NCBI RefSeq assembly: GCF_005771405.1
Contig: NZ_VAUA01000009.1
Span: 178,245 to 242,244, forward strand
Origin: Parasedimentitalea maritima
Lineage (GTDB): Bacteria; Pseudomonadota; Alphaproteobacteria; Rhodobacterales; Rhodobacteraceae
Direction: 5' to 3'
Length of the DNA: 64,000 bases
This document shows, one piece after another, positions 29,276-38,912 of the stretch; positions within the stretch are counted from its first letter, which is position 1, and each line of letters begins with the position of its first letter. Position numbers and translations under genes: made by a program. The notes under the pieces are model-generated. The model worked only from the letters and a program-made list of their open reading frames with translations, ran no database searches and was not told the DNA's origin.

Positions 29276-30445
29276 TTAACTACTCAAGGCGCGGATAACG
29301 CCGCGCAACTCTGCCAAACCTTTCAATCGGCCAATCAACGGATATCCTGGGATCAAGTCGCGTGTCAGGTCAGACAGCATATGGTGGCCGTGATCGGGGC
29401 GAAACGGTATGTTATGGTCGCTGCGCCCAGTATCTCGACGGCGTGCCTCCTCTTGCAAAATCACACGGACCAAGGCGACCATATCGGTATCTCCGTCCAG
29501 ATGGGCAGCCTCTTCAAATGATCCATTGGGGTCTTTGCGCACATTGCGCAGGTGCACAAAATGGATGCGTTGAGCAACTTTGGCAGCGATCGCGGGTACA
29601 TCATTGGCCGGATTGGCCCCCAGAGAGCCGGCGCAGAGCGTCACACCGTTGGCCCGGCTGTCATAGGCATCCATTACCCAATCCAAATCGTCACCGCTTG
29701 AAACGATCCGGGGCAGCCCAAGAATATCGCGGGGCGGATCATCTTGATGCACGCAGAGACGCATGCCCAGCTCTTCAGCCGTTGGAACAACTTCCTGCAA
29801 GAAGCGATGGTAATTCGCCCGCAACGCTGCGCGGTCCATATCGGCATAACTTTCGAGGATGTTGCGCAGACCGATCACATCATAACGCTCAAACGCGCCC
29901 GGTAGCCCTGCCATGATTGCAGCCAATAGGTCGTCACGGTCATTTTGAGTTGCTTGCTGGAACCATGCCGCTGCGCGATGGCGCACGTCTTCTGGGTAGT
30001 CATCCTCAGCCGCGCGGCGGCCCAGCATATGAATTTCAAACGCGGCCATTCTTACAGCGTCAAAACGCAGGCATGTGGCACCATTGGAAACTGGGGCGGC
30101 CAAATCAGTGCGTGTCCAATCCAGCAGCGGCATAAAGTTGTAGCAAATTGTTTTCACGCCCTCAGAGGCGAGATTGGCCATGGACTGTCTGTAATTGGCA
30201 AACAGCTGCCTCAAATCCCCTTCGCCCCGCTTAATGTGTTCATGGACCGGCAGGCTTTCTACGACGTTCCATTCAAACCCAGCCTTTTGTATCAGCCTCT
30301 TGCGCGCGGCAATCGAGTCGACAGGCCAAACTTCCCCGTACGGAATGTCGTGCAGTGCTGTCACGATATCGCGCGCGCCTGTCTGAGCCACCTCACTCAG
30401 CGAGATAGTGTCGAATTCACCGTACCACCGCCAGCTTTCGATCAT
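29276..30445 (-). CDS. uxuA: Mannonate dehydratase
   Basis: 389 aa, near the E. coli length of 394. It dehydrates D-mannonate to KDG in glucuronate breakdown. The TIM-barrel family segments are visible: WRWYGEFD at the start, WNVVESLPVHE, KTICYNFMPLLDWTRT, CVHQDDPP (metal region), and CAGSLGANP. It follows uxuB with a 4-bp overlap and precedes the split uxaA by 3 bp. Confidence 0.95.
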   Translation of the reverse strand: MIESWRWYGEFDTISLSEVAQTGARDIVTALHDIPYGEVWPVDSIAARKRLIQKAGFEWNVVESLPVHEHIKRGEGDLRQLFANYRQSMANLASEGVKTICYNFMPLLDWTRTDLAAPVSNGATCLRFDAVRMAAFEIHMLGRRAAEDDYPEDVRHRAAAWFQQATQNDRDDLLAAIMAGLPGAFERYDVIGLRNILESYADMDRAALRANYHRFLQEVVPTAEELGMRLCVHQDDPPRDILGLPRIVSSGDDLDWVMDAYDSRANGVTLCAGSLGANPANDVPAIAAKVAQRIHFVHLRNVRKDPNGSFEEAAHLDGDTDMVALVRVILQEEARRRDTGRSDHNIPFRPDHGHHMLSDLTRDLIPGYPLIGRLKGLAELRGVIRALSS

Positions 30446-31869
30446 ACTGTCACCTCTTGTGCTGATTGACGAGCACCCTTGGTCCAGAGCTGCTGTGCTG
30501 CTTGGGTAACGGGTTCCGCTAATTGGCCCGCAAGGTCTTCGTCGAAAATCTCACGCATTGACAGAATGGCTGCTACGATATCGGCTGGAGTGTCATCGAT
30601 CCCCGCTGCACCGCGCAATTGCTCGGCCAACGGGTCGCGGACATCAATCGGCTGCCCAGACTCATCTGTGCCACTAGCGTAGCGCATCCACGCCGCCACC
30701 GCGAGGTACAGGCAAGGTGAAGGGCGGCCTGCCGCGATGTTCTCGCGCAGGGTACCAAGCAACCGTTGAGGCAGTTTCTGGCTGCCATCCATGGCGATTT
30801 GCCACGTCCGGTGCTGAATGGCGGGGTCGGCGTAGCGCTCGAATAGCGTATCGGCGTATACATCAAGAATGACGCTGTCAGGAGGTGTCACGGCAGGGAT
30901 AATCTCGGCCCAGAGCGCGCGCGCAAAGGTGGCGAAAACTGGATCGGAAATTGTCTGATCAATCGTTTCATGACCTGCCAAATAGCCTGTGTAGGCCAGC
31001 GCGGAATGAGTCCCGTTCAGCATTCGTAGCTTCATATGCTCGTGGGCGGTGACATCGGCCACCATTTCAGCACCAGCAGCCGCCAGATCGGGGCGTTCCC
31101 CCCCTACAAAGTCGTCTTCGATTGCCCATTGGGAAAATGGCTCATGCATCACCGGGGCGGCATCTTTTACCCCGGTAAGGGTCGCGACACGGGCGATATC
31201 ATCTTTGGTGGTGGCAGGCGTTATGCGGTCCACCATTGTGCAGGGGAAACGACCCTCTGCTGCAATCCAGTCAGCCAAACCTGGATCAATCCGGCGTGCC
31301 ATATCCAATACCACGCCGCGAACGACACATCCGTTTTCAGGCAAATTATCGCAGCTCAGCACTGTAAACGGAGCGATGCCTGCCGCGCGTCGCCTCTGCA
31401 ACGCACCCACTAGAAAACCGATAGCTGAGACGGGCAAGTCATGTGTCAAATCATGCTGCACATCAGGATGATCGGGATTTAACGTTCCAGTTGCCGGATT
31501 GTGGCAATAGCCTTTTTCAGTGACTGTCAGCGACACGATTTTAACCGCCGGATCAACCATAACAGCCAGCACCGCCATGGGATCTTCTGGGGCCACCAGA
31601 ACATCGTTGAGAACATTGATCTGGCGCGGCACAACGTTGTTCTCGGCCAATGAGACCGCGGTATATTTCCAGTCTTGCGCGCGCAGTGCATCGCGCGTGG
31701 TTGGACTGCGAAGCGAGACGCCGACAATGCCCCAATCGACACCTGATGCAGCCATAGCATCAGCCACATATACGCAGCCAAAAGCCCGGAAAAATGCGCC
31801 TAAACCCAGATGTACAATTCCGGTTGCCGGGCTTGATTGCAAAGCTTTATCGGGCAAGCCAGCCTCCAT
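30442..31869 (-). CDS. uxuB: Fructuronate reductase / mannitol dehydrogenase family protein
   Basis: 475 aa. The N-terminal Rossmann lobe reads GIVHLGLGAFFRAF, and the catalytic region has the family's K-x5-N-x2-H-like stretch (KLRMLNGTHSALAYTGYL near residue 277). It reduces fructuronate to mannonate, between UxaC and UxuA. No second reductase (UxaB, tagaturonate) is encoded in the operon, so this enzyme might also cover the galacturonate branch. It overlaps kduD by 23 bp. Confidence 0.88.
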   Translation of the reverse strand: MEAGLPDKALQSSPATGIVHLGLGAFFRAFGCVYVADAMAASGVDWGIVGVSLRSPTTRDALRAQDWKYTAVSLAENNVVPRQINVLNDVLVAPEDPMAVLAVMVDPAVKIVSLTVTEKGYCHNPATGTLNPDHPDVQHDLTHDLPVSAIGFLVGALQRRRAAGIAPFTVLSCDNLPENGCVVRGVVLDMARRIDPGLADWIAAEGRFPCTMVDRITPATTKDDIARVATLTGVKDAAPVMHEPFSQWAIEDDFVGGERPDLAAAGAEMVADVTAHEHMKLRMLNGTHSALAYTGYLAGHETIDQTISDPVFATFARALWAEIIPAVTPPDSVILDVYADTLFERYADPAIQHRTWQIAMDGSQKLPQRLLGTLRENIAAGRPSPCLYLAVAAWMRYASGTDESGQPIDVRDPLAEQLRGAAGIDDTPADIVAAILSMREIFDEDLAGQLAEPVTQAAQQLWTKGARQSAQEVTV

Positions 31870-32590
31870 CTACGTTTAAGACGGCGCCATGCACGTAGGC
31901 CGCCGCCGGTGTGCAGAGATACACCGCAGCACCCGCAATATCCGACGGGTTCCCCCAGTGTCCGGCGGGAATTCGGTCAAGAATGGATTGATTGCGAGCC
32001 GGATCGGCGCGCAGGGCTTGTGTGTTGTTGGTCTCGATATAACCCGGGGCTACAGCGTTCACATTGATGCCCTGTGCAGCCCATTCATTGGCCAACAGTT
32101 TGGTCAGTCCTGCCACACCGTGTTTGGAGGCTGTGTAGGACGGCACGCGGATGCCCCCCTGAAACGATAGCAAGGAAGCGATGTTCACAACTGCCCCCTG
32201 CCCGCCGCGCCCCAACACTGCCTTGGCAAAAGCCCGCGTGGTGAAGAACAGCGCCTTCAGGTTCACATCCATCACCGCGTCCCAGTCGTCTTCTGTGAAA
32301 TTCACCGCATCATTGCGCCGGATAATGCCTGCGTTGTTGACCAGAATGTCGATATCTTGGTCTGCGAACAGGGTTTGCCCGGCCATAGGATCACTGAAAT
32401 CCACGCTCAGGTTTGCGGCTTTACCACCAAGCTTTTCAATTTCGAGCAAGGTTTCATCAGATGGTCGGCGGCCAGCACAGATGACGTCAGCGCCAGCTTG
32501 CGCAAGACCAATGGCAATTGCTTGTCCGATACCTGTATTGGCCCCTGTCACCAGGGCGCGGCGCCCTGCAAGAGAGAACGGATTGTTCAC
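31847..32590 (-). CDS. kduD: 2-deoxy-D-gluconate 3-dehydrogenase (KduD-like SDR)
   Basis: 247 aa short-chain dehydrogenase: NAD-binding TGANTGIGQA (15-24), NNAG, the catalytic S-Y-K (ASLLSF then YTASK) and the KduD-like tail ILDRIPAGHWGNPSDIAG. It converts 2,5-diketo-3-deoxygluconate made by KduI to KDG. Neighbouring kduI and a KdgF-like cupin make the assignment firm. It overlaps kduI by 4 bp. Confidence 0.9.
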   Translation of the reverse strand: MNNPFSLAGRRALVTGANTGIGQAIAIGLAQAGADVICAGRRPSDETLLEIEKLGGKAANLSVDFSDPMAGQTLFADQDIDILVNNAGIIRRNDAVNFTEDDWDAVMDVNLKALFFTTRAFAKAVLGRGGQGAVVNIASLLSFQGGIRVPSYTASKHGVAGLTKLLANEWAAQGINVNAVAPGYIETNNTQALRADPARNQSILDRIPAGHWGNPSDIAGAAVYLCTPAAAYVHGAVLNVDGGWLAR

Positions 32591-33417
32591 CGCAAATCCC
32601 CCATGGCAACCATATCCATGTCTGTGAAATCGACATTATCGCCGGCCATCGCCCAGCAGAATGTGTAGGCACCGGTGCCAGCCCCACAATGCACCGACCA
32701 CGGCGGTGAAATCACCGCTTCTTCGTTGGCCATCACGATATGGCGGGTTTGGTCAGGCTCACCCATGATGTGGAAAACCCGCTGGTCTGCGCCTACATCA
32801 AAATACAGGTACGCTTCCATCCGACGATCGTGCAGGTGTGCGGGCATCGTGTTCCACACTGATCCTTCGGCAAACTGAGTGTACCCCATGACAAGCTGGC
32901 AAGTCTCGGCAACTTCGGGATGCAGAAACTGCAGAATAACGCGCTCGTTCGCTGTTTCGCGGGCGCCCATTTCGACCCGGCGTGCATTGGCCAGCCTGAT
33001 CAGTCTGGTGGGGCAGCTGCGATGTGCAGGCGCGGACAAAAGATAGAAGCGGCCAGGGCCGGAAAAGCTCACCGGGCCAGCGCCCATACCGACATACAGC
33101 ACTTCGCCGCGTTCCAGAATATGGTCCTCACCATCCACGCTGACGGTACCGGTGTCGCCCACATTTAAGACACCCAATTCGCGTCGCTCTAGGAAAGATG
33201 CAGTACCCGTTTCTGGCATGTGATCCAGTGTCAACGTTCCGTTTCCGGGCACCGCCGATCCCAGAATCAGCCGGTCGTAATGACTGTAAACAAGGTTGAT
33301 TTCACCTTCGGCGAATAACTCACCAACATGGAAATGATCCCTGAGTTGATCCGTGTCCAGCGTCTTGGCGGTGGCTGGATCGATGGCATAGCGAGTTTGG
33401 CTTTTCAGCATGGTCAT
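32587..33417 (-). CDS. kduI: 5-keto-4-deoxyuronate isomerase
   Basis: 276 aa from ATG 33417 (E. coli KduI has 278); ATG 33411 is also possible, while the longer frame up to 33465 runs into the kdgF gene. It isomerises 5-keto-4-deoxyuronate to 2,5-diketo-3-deoxygluconate. Conserved cupin segments: FLERRELGVLNVGD, LYVGMG, WNTMPAHLHDRRMEAY (zinc ligands) and FHIMGEPDQTRHIV. It places the operon in breakdown of unsaturated uronates released by polysaccharide lyases. Confidence 0.95.
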   Translation of the reverse strand: MTMLKSQTRYAIDPATAKTLDTDQLRDHFHVGELFAEGEINLVYSHYDRLILGSAVPGNGTLTLDHMPETGTASFLERRELGVLNVGDTGTVSVDGEDHILERGEVLYVGMGAGPVSFSGPGRFYLLSAPAHRSCPTRLIRLANARRVEMGARETANERVILQFLHPEVAETCQLVMGYTQFAEGSVWNTMPAHLHDRRMEAYLYFDVGADQRVFHIMGEPDQTRHIVMANEEAVISPPWSVHCGAGTGAYTFCWAMAGDNVDFTDMDMVAMGDLR

Positions 33418-33427
33418 GTCTTTCAAA

Positions 33428-33733
33428 TCAGAGGAAATCAGCGCGGCGCGGCGTGAAGGTGTCAATCAGGGTGCCGGCTTCAAGGCAAACGCACCCATGG
33501 CGGGCTTGGGATGGAATAATCAGGCTGTCACCAGGTCCCAAATCCTGTTCGGCTCCATCAATCGAAAAGACAAAGCGGCCAGACTCGACATAGGTAGCCT
33601 GCACATGCGGATGGTTGTGCAACTTGCCTTTGGCACCGGCCTCAAACCGGAATGCGACCAGCATTAGATCAGCGCTTTCCGCCAGAACCTGACGCGTCAC
33701 GCCGGGATCAGTCGGGACAATTGGGTTTTTCAT
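33428..33733 (-). CDS. kdgF: KdgF-like cupin, unsaturated uronate hydratase
   Basis: 101 aa single-domain cupin from ATG 33733; a longer reading upstream lies inside dctM. The metal ligands are in GKLHNHPHVQATYVESG (His-x-His-x3-Gln type), and the C-terminus CLEAGTLIDTFTPRRADFL closely follows KdgF proteins. KdgF speeds conversion of 4,5-unsaturated uronate monomers to 5-keto-4-deoxyuronate, the KduI substrate. Its position between the transporter and kduI supports this strongly. Confidence 0.85.
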   Translation of the reverse strand: MKNPIVPTDPGVTRQVLAESADLMLVAFRFEAGAKGKLHNHPHVQATYVESGRFVFSIDGAEQDLGPGDSLIIPSQARHGCVCLEAGTLIDTFTPRRADFL

Positions 33734-33741
33734 ACCAGACC

Positions 33742-35022
33742 TCAGTGAAACAGTGACGGCAGCCAAAGCGACAGCGCCGGAATGTAAGTGACAAGCATCA
33801 GGGTGCCAAAGGCTGCTCCGTAGAACGGCCAGATCGACCGCACCGCATCCCAAACTGGAATTCGGCCCACAGCGCAGCCAACAAACAGCACCGCCCCGAC
33901 CGGGGGGGTGCAGAGACCAATGCCGAGGTTTAGGATCAAAATGACGCCAAAATGCACTGGATCGACACCAAAGGCGGTCGCCACTGGCAAAAAGATTGGC
34001 GTGGTGATCACAATCAGCGGTGACATGTCCATGAACGTGCCCAGCAGCAGCAGCACCACATTGAGCAGCAACAGAATGATGATCGGATTGTCCGACACCC
34101 CCTGCAAGAGCGCCACCATGGAGGCAGGCACCTTGGTATAGGCCAGTAGCCAGCCAAACGACGCGGCACAGCCGATCACAAGCAACACCATGGCCGTGGT
34201 ACGTACAGCAGCTAAAGTCGCCTCGACAAAATCATTCCAGCTTAGGCTACGGTACACAAAGAACGTCACCAGCAAGGCGTAAACTACTGCGATGTTCGAC
34301 GATTCCGAGGCGGTAAAAATGCCGGACCTCACACCGCCAAAGATGATCGCCACAAGCACCAGACCCGGAGCCGCGGAGACAAACAGCGTGCCGATCATAC
34401 GAAACCCCTGGAACGGTTGCACCGGATAGCCTTTGCGCTTGGCCACCCACCAGGCCGCAATCATCAACGTCAGCGCCAGCAAAAAGCCGGGCACGATACC
34501 AGCGGTGAACAGATCAGCGATCGAGATCCGCCCTCCGGCCGCAATTGAATAGATGATCATGTTGTGCGACGGCGGCAGCATCAGGGCGATGATCGAGCTG
34601 ACAACAGTGATATTGACCGCATAGTCAACGTCATAACCGCGTTCTTTCATTTGTGGCACCATCAGACCACCCACCGCGCTTGCATCGGCGGCGGCTGATC
34701 CAGACACACCGCCAAACATCACTGATGACAGCACGTTGACTTGGCCCAGGCCACCCCGAAGATGACCCACAAAGGCGCCAGCCAAGGCCACTAGACGGCG
34801 CGCAATATCGCCGCGCACCATCAAGTCACCTGCGAAGATAAAGAAGGGGATTGCCATCAGGGCAAAGACCGACACGCCGGAATTCAGACGCTGGAAAACC
34901 ACCACTGGCGGTAGGCCCAGATAGGCAATAGTGGCAAAGCTGGATACGCCCAAACAAAAGGCCACAGGAGTGCCAATTAGAAGCAGAAAGACAAAGGTGC
35001 CAAAGAGGACATACAGTTCCAT
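33742..35022 (-). CDS. dctM: TRAP transporter large permease DctM (uronate system)
   Basis: 426 aa, very hydrophobic, about 12 helices, as expected for DctM. Family segments: GTPVAFCLGVSS near the N-terminus, GGVSGSAAADASAVG near residue 105, and LGIGLCTPPVG near residue 370. It uses the sodium gradient to import the ligand caught by the DctP encoded at 35607. It starts 2 bp from the DctQ stop. Confidence 0.93.
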   Translation of the reverse strand: MELYVLFGTFVFLLLIGTPVAFCLGVSSFATIAYLGLPPVVVFQRLNSGVSVFALMAIPFFIFAGDLMVRGDIARRLVALAGAFVGHLRGGLGQVNVLSSVMFGGVSGSAAADASAVGGLMVPQMKERGYDVDYAVNITVVSSIIALMLPPSHNMIIYSIAAGGRISIADLFTAGIVPGFLLALTLMIAAWWVAKRKGYPVQPFQGFRMIGTLFVSAAPGLVLVAIIFGGVRSGIFTASESSNIAVVYALLVTFFVYRSLSWNDFVEATLAAVRTTAMVLLVIGCAASFGWLLAYTKVPASMVALLQGVSDNPIIILLLLNVVLLLLGTFMDMSPLIVITTPIFLPVATAFGVDPVHFGVILILNLGIGLCTPPVGAVLFVGCAVGRIPVWDAVRSIWPFYGAAFGTLMLVTYIPALSLWLPSLFH

Positions 35023-35024
35023 TG

Positions 35025-35546
35025 TTAGTTCTCCACAGCGTCTTCGCCAAATCGGGCGGTTGGCAAACCGGCAGCCCGGCGAGCCACCCGTTCAAGAGAG
35101 AACAGGACCACCAGGACCCCACCTGCGACCAGCGGGGCGAAATCAAAGGCACCGGAAATTCCAAGGCTCGGCAACATGTTTGCGGCGGTTTTGGTGGCCA
35201 GTTTCCATCCAAACCAAACCATGCCGACACCAAATCCGGCCACTGCCAGATCAGAGATTGAATAAAGGATAAGCTTGACCCTGTCGGGCACAAGATAAAG
35301 CATCACATCAAACGACAGATGATATCCTTCGCGGATGCCAACCGCGGCCCCCAAAAAGATGAACCAACCCATAATCATCACCGACGCGGGCTCAGTCCAG
35401 ACAATGCTGTCATTCAGAATATAGCGCCAGAACACCTGTGCAGCGATCAGCGCAGTCATTACAACCAACCCCACTCCCGCCACCCAAAGCGCTACACGGG
35501 CCAGCAGGCCAGTAGTAAGAGCCACTGATTTCATTGTGTCTTTCAC
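35025..35546 (-). CDS. dctQ: TRAP transporter small permease DctQ (uronate system)
   Basis: Four-helix membrane protein with the typical QVFWRYILNDSIVWTEPASVMIMG stretch split over helix 2. Start chosen at GTG 35546, because AAGGA lies 7 bases upstream; ATG 35534 four codons on is an alternative. 173 aa. It joins the large permease DctM. A short stem-loop lies between dctP and this gene. Confidence 0.88.
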   Translation of the reverse strand: MKDTMKSVALTTGLLARVALWVAGVGLVVMTALIAAQVFWRYILNDSIVWTEPASVMIMGWFIFLGAAVGIREGYHLSFDVMLYLVPDRVKLILYSISDLAVAGFGVGMVWFGWKLATKTAANMLPSLGISGAFDFAPLVAGGVLVVLFSLERVARRAAGLPTARFGEDAVEN

Positions 35547-35576
35547 GCGCACATCCTTGCTCGGTAATTGGGATGA

Positions 35577-35596
35577 CCTGCACCCAAAGATGCAGG
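35577..35596 (-). terminator. Intercistronic stem-loop after dctP (uronate TRAP)
   Basis: CCTGCA (35577-35582) pairs with TGCAGG (35591-35596) over an 8-base loop, 11 bp after the dctP stop. It is weaker than the equivalents elsewhere in the window and has no U-run. Confidence 0.45.
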
Positions 35597-35606
35597 CCAA
35601 ATCATC

Positions 35607-36590
35607 TTATTTAGTGGCTTGAATGTCGGCGACCATCTCTTTCAGAACCGCCGATGTGACGTATTTTTCATAGACAGGGACCATGGCTTCGATGAACGGC
35701 GTCTTGTCGATATCAGTGATGATTTGGACGCCAGCCTCACGCACGCGGGCTTCGGAAGTCTGCTCACGTGCAATCCAGAGGTCTCGCATAACCGGAACAG
35801 AATCGCGTGCGGCCTGACGGACCAGCGCCTGATCTTCGGCACTTAGCTTGTCAAACGACGACTTTGCCATCACCAGTACTTCGGGCACGATCAAGTGTTG
35901 ATCAAGCGTGTAATACTTAGCGACTTCAAAATGGCCAGAGCTGTCATAAGACGGCCAGTTGTTTTCGGCACCATCAATAACGCCTGTCTGGATGGACGAA
36001 TAGACTTCGCCATAGGGCATTGGCGTCGCGTTGGCACCCAGCGCACTGACCATATCCACAAACATGTCCGACTGCATGACGCGGAACTTCATACCAGCCA
36101 GATCATCGATCGAGGCAATTGGCTTTTCAGAGTTGTAGAAGCTGCGCGAGCCGCCGTCATAAAACGCCAAGCCCACCAGATCATGATCGCTGAACGCGTC
36201 CAGAATCTGTTGTCCAACCGGACCATCCATAACCTTGTTCATGTGCCCAACTGACCGGAAGATATATGGCAGCGATGGCACTTGGGTTTCTTCGATGATA
36301 TTGTTGAACGGTCCCAGCGAGACGCGGTTCATATCGATCACACCAAACTGGGTCTGTTCAATAGTATCTTTTTCTTCACCCAACTGGGCGGAGTGGAACA
36401 CTTCGATACACAGCCGTCCGTCCGAACGCTCTTTCAGCATTTCACCCATCGCATTCACCGCCGCAACGGTGGGATACCCATCCGGATGGGTGTCAGATGA
36501 GCGCAGAGTGATCTCGCAAGATGCTGCGGCAGCAGAGGCCAGCGCAACACTGGCGAGCAAAGCCGCACCTATAGTTTTAACGTAAGTCAT
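35607..36590 (-). CDS. dctP: TRAP transporter substrate-binding protein DctP (uronate)
   Basis: 327 aa with a signal peptide ([21 protein letters not shown]..., cleavage near residue 24). The carboxylate-binding arginine lies in [10 protein letters not shown] (near 146), and [13 protein letters not shown] near residue 190 is characteristic of DctP-family ligand sites. Encoded among uronate enzymes and 24 bp after uxaC, it should bind glucuronate, galacturonate or an unsaturated uronate in the periplasm. Confidence 0.9.
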   Translation of the reverse strand: MTYVKTIGAALLASVALASAAAASCEITLRSSDTHPDGYPTVAAVNAMGEMLKERSDGRLCIEVFHSAQLGEEKDTIEQTQFGVIDMNRVSLGPFNNIIEETQVPSLPYIFRSVGHMNKVMDGPVGQQILDAFSDHDLVGLAFYDGGSRSFYNSEKPIASIDDLAGMKFRVMQSDMFVDMVSALGANATPMPYGEVYSSIQTGVIDGAENNWPSYDSSGHFEVAKYYTLDQHLIVPEVLVMAKSSFDKLSAEDQALVRQAARDSVPVMRDLWIAREQTSEARVREAGVQIITDIDKTPFIEAMVPVYEKYVTSAVLKEMVADIQATK

Positions 36591-36614
36591 TGTTTTCCTC
36601 CCTGGAAATGGCTC

Positions 36615-38021
36615 TCAGAGCCGGTAGGCTTGTTTGGCAAGCCGATATGCAAGGTCTTGTGCGACCTCGAATGCCTCATCCTCATGCAATCGTCCGGTGG
36701 CGACCAATGTGGCGAGAAAAGAGCAATCCACGCGGCGCGCCACATCATGGCGAGCCGGGATCGAGCAAAAGGCGCGGGTGTCGTCATTAAAGCCGACAGT
36801 GTTGTAAAAGCCTGCGGTTTCTGTCGCCATTTCCCGGAACCGGAACATGCCTTCATAACTATCATGGAACCACCAGGGCGGCCCCAATTTCAGCGCGGGG
36901 TAAACCCCCGCAAGGGGCGCCAATTCGCGTGAATAGCTTGTCTCGTCCATCGTAAATACGATGATTGTCAGATCTGACCGCCCGCCAACTGCGTTCAAAA
37001 GCGGACGCAGAGCAGTGACGTAATCGGTGCGCATCGGGATGTCGCATCCCTTGTCACGTCCGAACATTGCAGTGATATTTGCTGAGTGATTGCGAAATGA
37101 ACCTGGGTGAATTTGCAGAACCAGCCCATCATCAATGCTCATCCGTGCCATTTCGGTCAACATATGGCCGCGAAAACGATCCGCTTCATCCGCGCTGCAT
37201 TTGCCTTGGAGCGCTTTGGAAAACAAGGTAGCGGCCTCAGCTTGTGGTAAATCTTCTGTACGTGCGGACAGGTGACCATGATCGCTGGATGTGGCGCCAA
37301 ACGTCTTGAAAAATGCGCGCCGCTTACGATGTGCAGCCAAGTAGCCACCCCAAGTAGTGGTGTCCTCACCCGTCATTTCACCCATAATCTGGACGTTGTT
37401 GGTAAAACCCTCAAATTCAGGATCAACAACCGCATCAGGACGGTATGAGGTAACAACCTTACCGTCCCAGCCGCTATCACGGATCATTTTGTGCCAACGC
37501 AGGTCGTCTATCGCGCTTTCGGTTGTAGAAATTGCCTCAATATTGAACCGCTTAAACAAGGCACGTGGAAGAAACGCGTCTTGCTTCAGACAGTCTGCAA
37601 TCTGATCATAGATCATATCCGCGGTTTCTGCCGACAAGCGCGCGGATACACCGAACACCTCTTGAAATGCGTGATCGATCCAAAGGCGCGACGGTGTTCC
37701 CCTGAACAGATAGAAGTTCTCTGCGAACAGCCGCCAAATTTTTCGTTTGTCTTGCTCGGTTGCGCCTCCGTCAGCACGTGGCACACCAAGGGCACTCAAC
37801 GCTATTCCCTGAGAATGCAACATCCGGAAAACATAGTGATCCGGTGTCACAAACAAATCAGTCGGATTGGTGAAATTTCGGTTTTCAGCAAACCAACGCG
37901 GGTCGGTGTGACCGTGAGGGCTGACAATCGGCAACTGGCTTACGCTTTGGAATAGTAGGCGCGCCAAATCACGCACAGACGGATCTGTCGGAAACAAGCG
38001 ATTTTCGTCCAGCAAAGCCAT
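36615..38021 (-). CDS. uxaC: Glucuronate (uronate) isomerase
   Basis: 468 aa from ATG 38021, with GAAGGA 6 bases upstream (E. coli UxaC has 470); the ATG at 38027 touches the ribosome site. It converts glucuronate to fructuronate and galacturonate to tagaturonate. Metal-binding SPHGHTDPRWF near residue 34 and IHPGSFRNHS in the middle are characteristic. It is the first gene of the ten-gene minus-strand operon ending in uxaA. Confidence 0.95.
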   Translation of the reverse strand: MALLDENRLFPTDPSVRDLARLLFQSVSQLPIVSPHGHTDPRWFAENRNFTNPTDLFVTPDHYVFRMLHSQGIALSALGVPRADGGATEQDKRKIWRLFAENFYLFRGTPSRLWIDHAFQEVFGVSARLSAETADMIYDQIADCLKQDAFLPRALFKRFNIEAISTTESAIDDLRWHKMIRDSGWDGKVVTSYRPDAVVDPEFEGFTNNVQIMGEMTGEDTTTWGGYLAAHRKRRAFFKTFGATSSDHGHLSARTEDLPQAEAATLFSKALQGKCSADEADRFRGHMLTEMARMSIDDGLVLQIHPGSFRNHSANITAMFGRDKGCDIPMRTDYVTALRPLLNAVGGRSDLTIIVFTMDETSYSRELAPLAGVYPALKLGPPWWFHDSYEGMFRFREMATETAGFYNTVGFNDDTRAFCSIPARHDVARRVDCSFLATLVATGRLHEDEAFEVAQDLAYRLAKQAYRL

Positions 38022-38076
38022 CAACATTCCTTCCCCAATACACACCCTGACACCATTCTGTGTCCGGCAACTCAAC

Positions 38077-38094
38077 TGATATCCTAGGATCACA
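38077..38094. promoter_or_regulatory. Candidate operator between uxaC and the GntR gene
   Basis: TGATATCCTAGGATCACA holds a perfect 10-bp palindrome (ATCCTAGGAT, 38081-38090) flanked by matching TG and CA. It is the right size for an FCD-type GntR dimer and lies in the divergent promoter of the uronate operon and its regulator. Confidence 0.4.
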
Positions 38095-38174
38095 GAATCA
38101 ACCTGTCAACTAATAACCCAGTTGCGACTTTTCCAAATAGATGTAATGTCATGCATGATAGAGGGACACTGGGA

Positions 38175-38912
38175 ATGAAAAATTCTGTGGCAAATACACC
38201 TAAAACACACGATGAAGACCTGCCACTGCCAGTCATCCGGCAAGCGACGGCACCAAGCGTTGCCGACCAGATTTTTGATGCGTTAAGTCAACGAATTCTT
38301 TCATTAAAACTGCCCCCCAGCACAAAAATATCTGAGGCCGAGGTCGCCAAGCAAATGGGTGTCTCGCGCCAACCGGTGCGCGAAGCATTCAAGCGCCTTG
38401 CCAAGCTTGGTTTTTTATACATTCGCCCCCAAAGCAGTACGACAGTAAGCTTGATTTCGGAAAACGCCGTCTTGCGCGCACGGTTTATTCGCACCGCACT
38501 TGAGGTGAAAACAGCCCGTACAGCAGCCGGCACATTGGACCCAGACGGGCATGCGGCACTTGCCGCACTTATTGAGGACCAAAAAGCGGCGATAGCAGCC
38601 AAAGACAGGGAAAAATTCCACGCGCTGGATGATGCGTTCCACCGAGAAATCTGCGTGCGATCTGGCGTGGGATATGTCTGGAACCTGATCCACGAAAACA
38701 AGGCCCACATGGACCGTGTTCGCATGCTAACGCTGAACGCCGCCTCACAAAAATTAGCGCTTGATGATCATATCAGGATATTCAACGCCTTAACGTCGAA
38801 CGATGCTGATGCGGTTGAGCTGGCAATGACGGAGCACCTGTCACGTATTCTGATCCATATTGAAGCGATCAAGGCGGACAACCACAATTGGTTCACCGAG
38901 GACACGCAATGA
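38175..38912 (+). CDS. GntR family (FCD) regulator of the uronate operon
   Basis: 245 aa from ATG 38175 (AGGGA 8 bases upstream); an ATG at 38151 has no ribosome site. The N-terminal winged helix is visible (SVADQIFDALSQRILSL, then SEAEVAKQMGVSRQPVREAFKRLAKLGF), followed by an FCD domain with the histidine metal ligands (DDAFHREI, later EHLSRIL). It is divergent from uxaC and coupled to kdgK by a 4-bp overlap, so it very likely senses a uronate pathway intermediate. Confidence 0.88.
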   Translation: MKNSVANTPKTHDEDLPLPVIRQATAPSVADQIFDALSQRILSLKLPPSTKISEAEVAKQMGVSRQPVREAFKRLAKLGFLYIRPQSSTTVSLISENAVLRARFIRTALEVKTARTAAGTLDPDGHAALAALIEDQKAAIAAKDREKFHALDDAFHREICVRSGVGYVWNLIHENKAHMDRVRMLTLNAASQKLALDDHIRIFNALTSNDADAVELAMTEHLSRILIHIEAIKADNHNWFTEDTQ

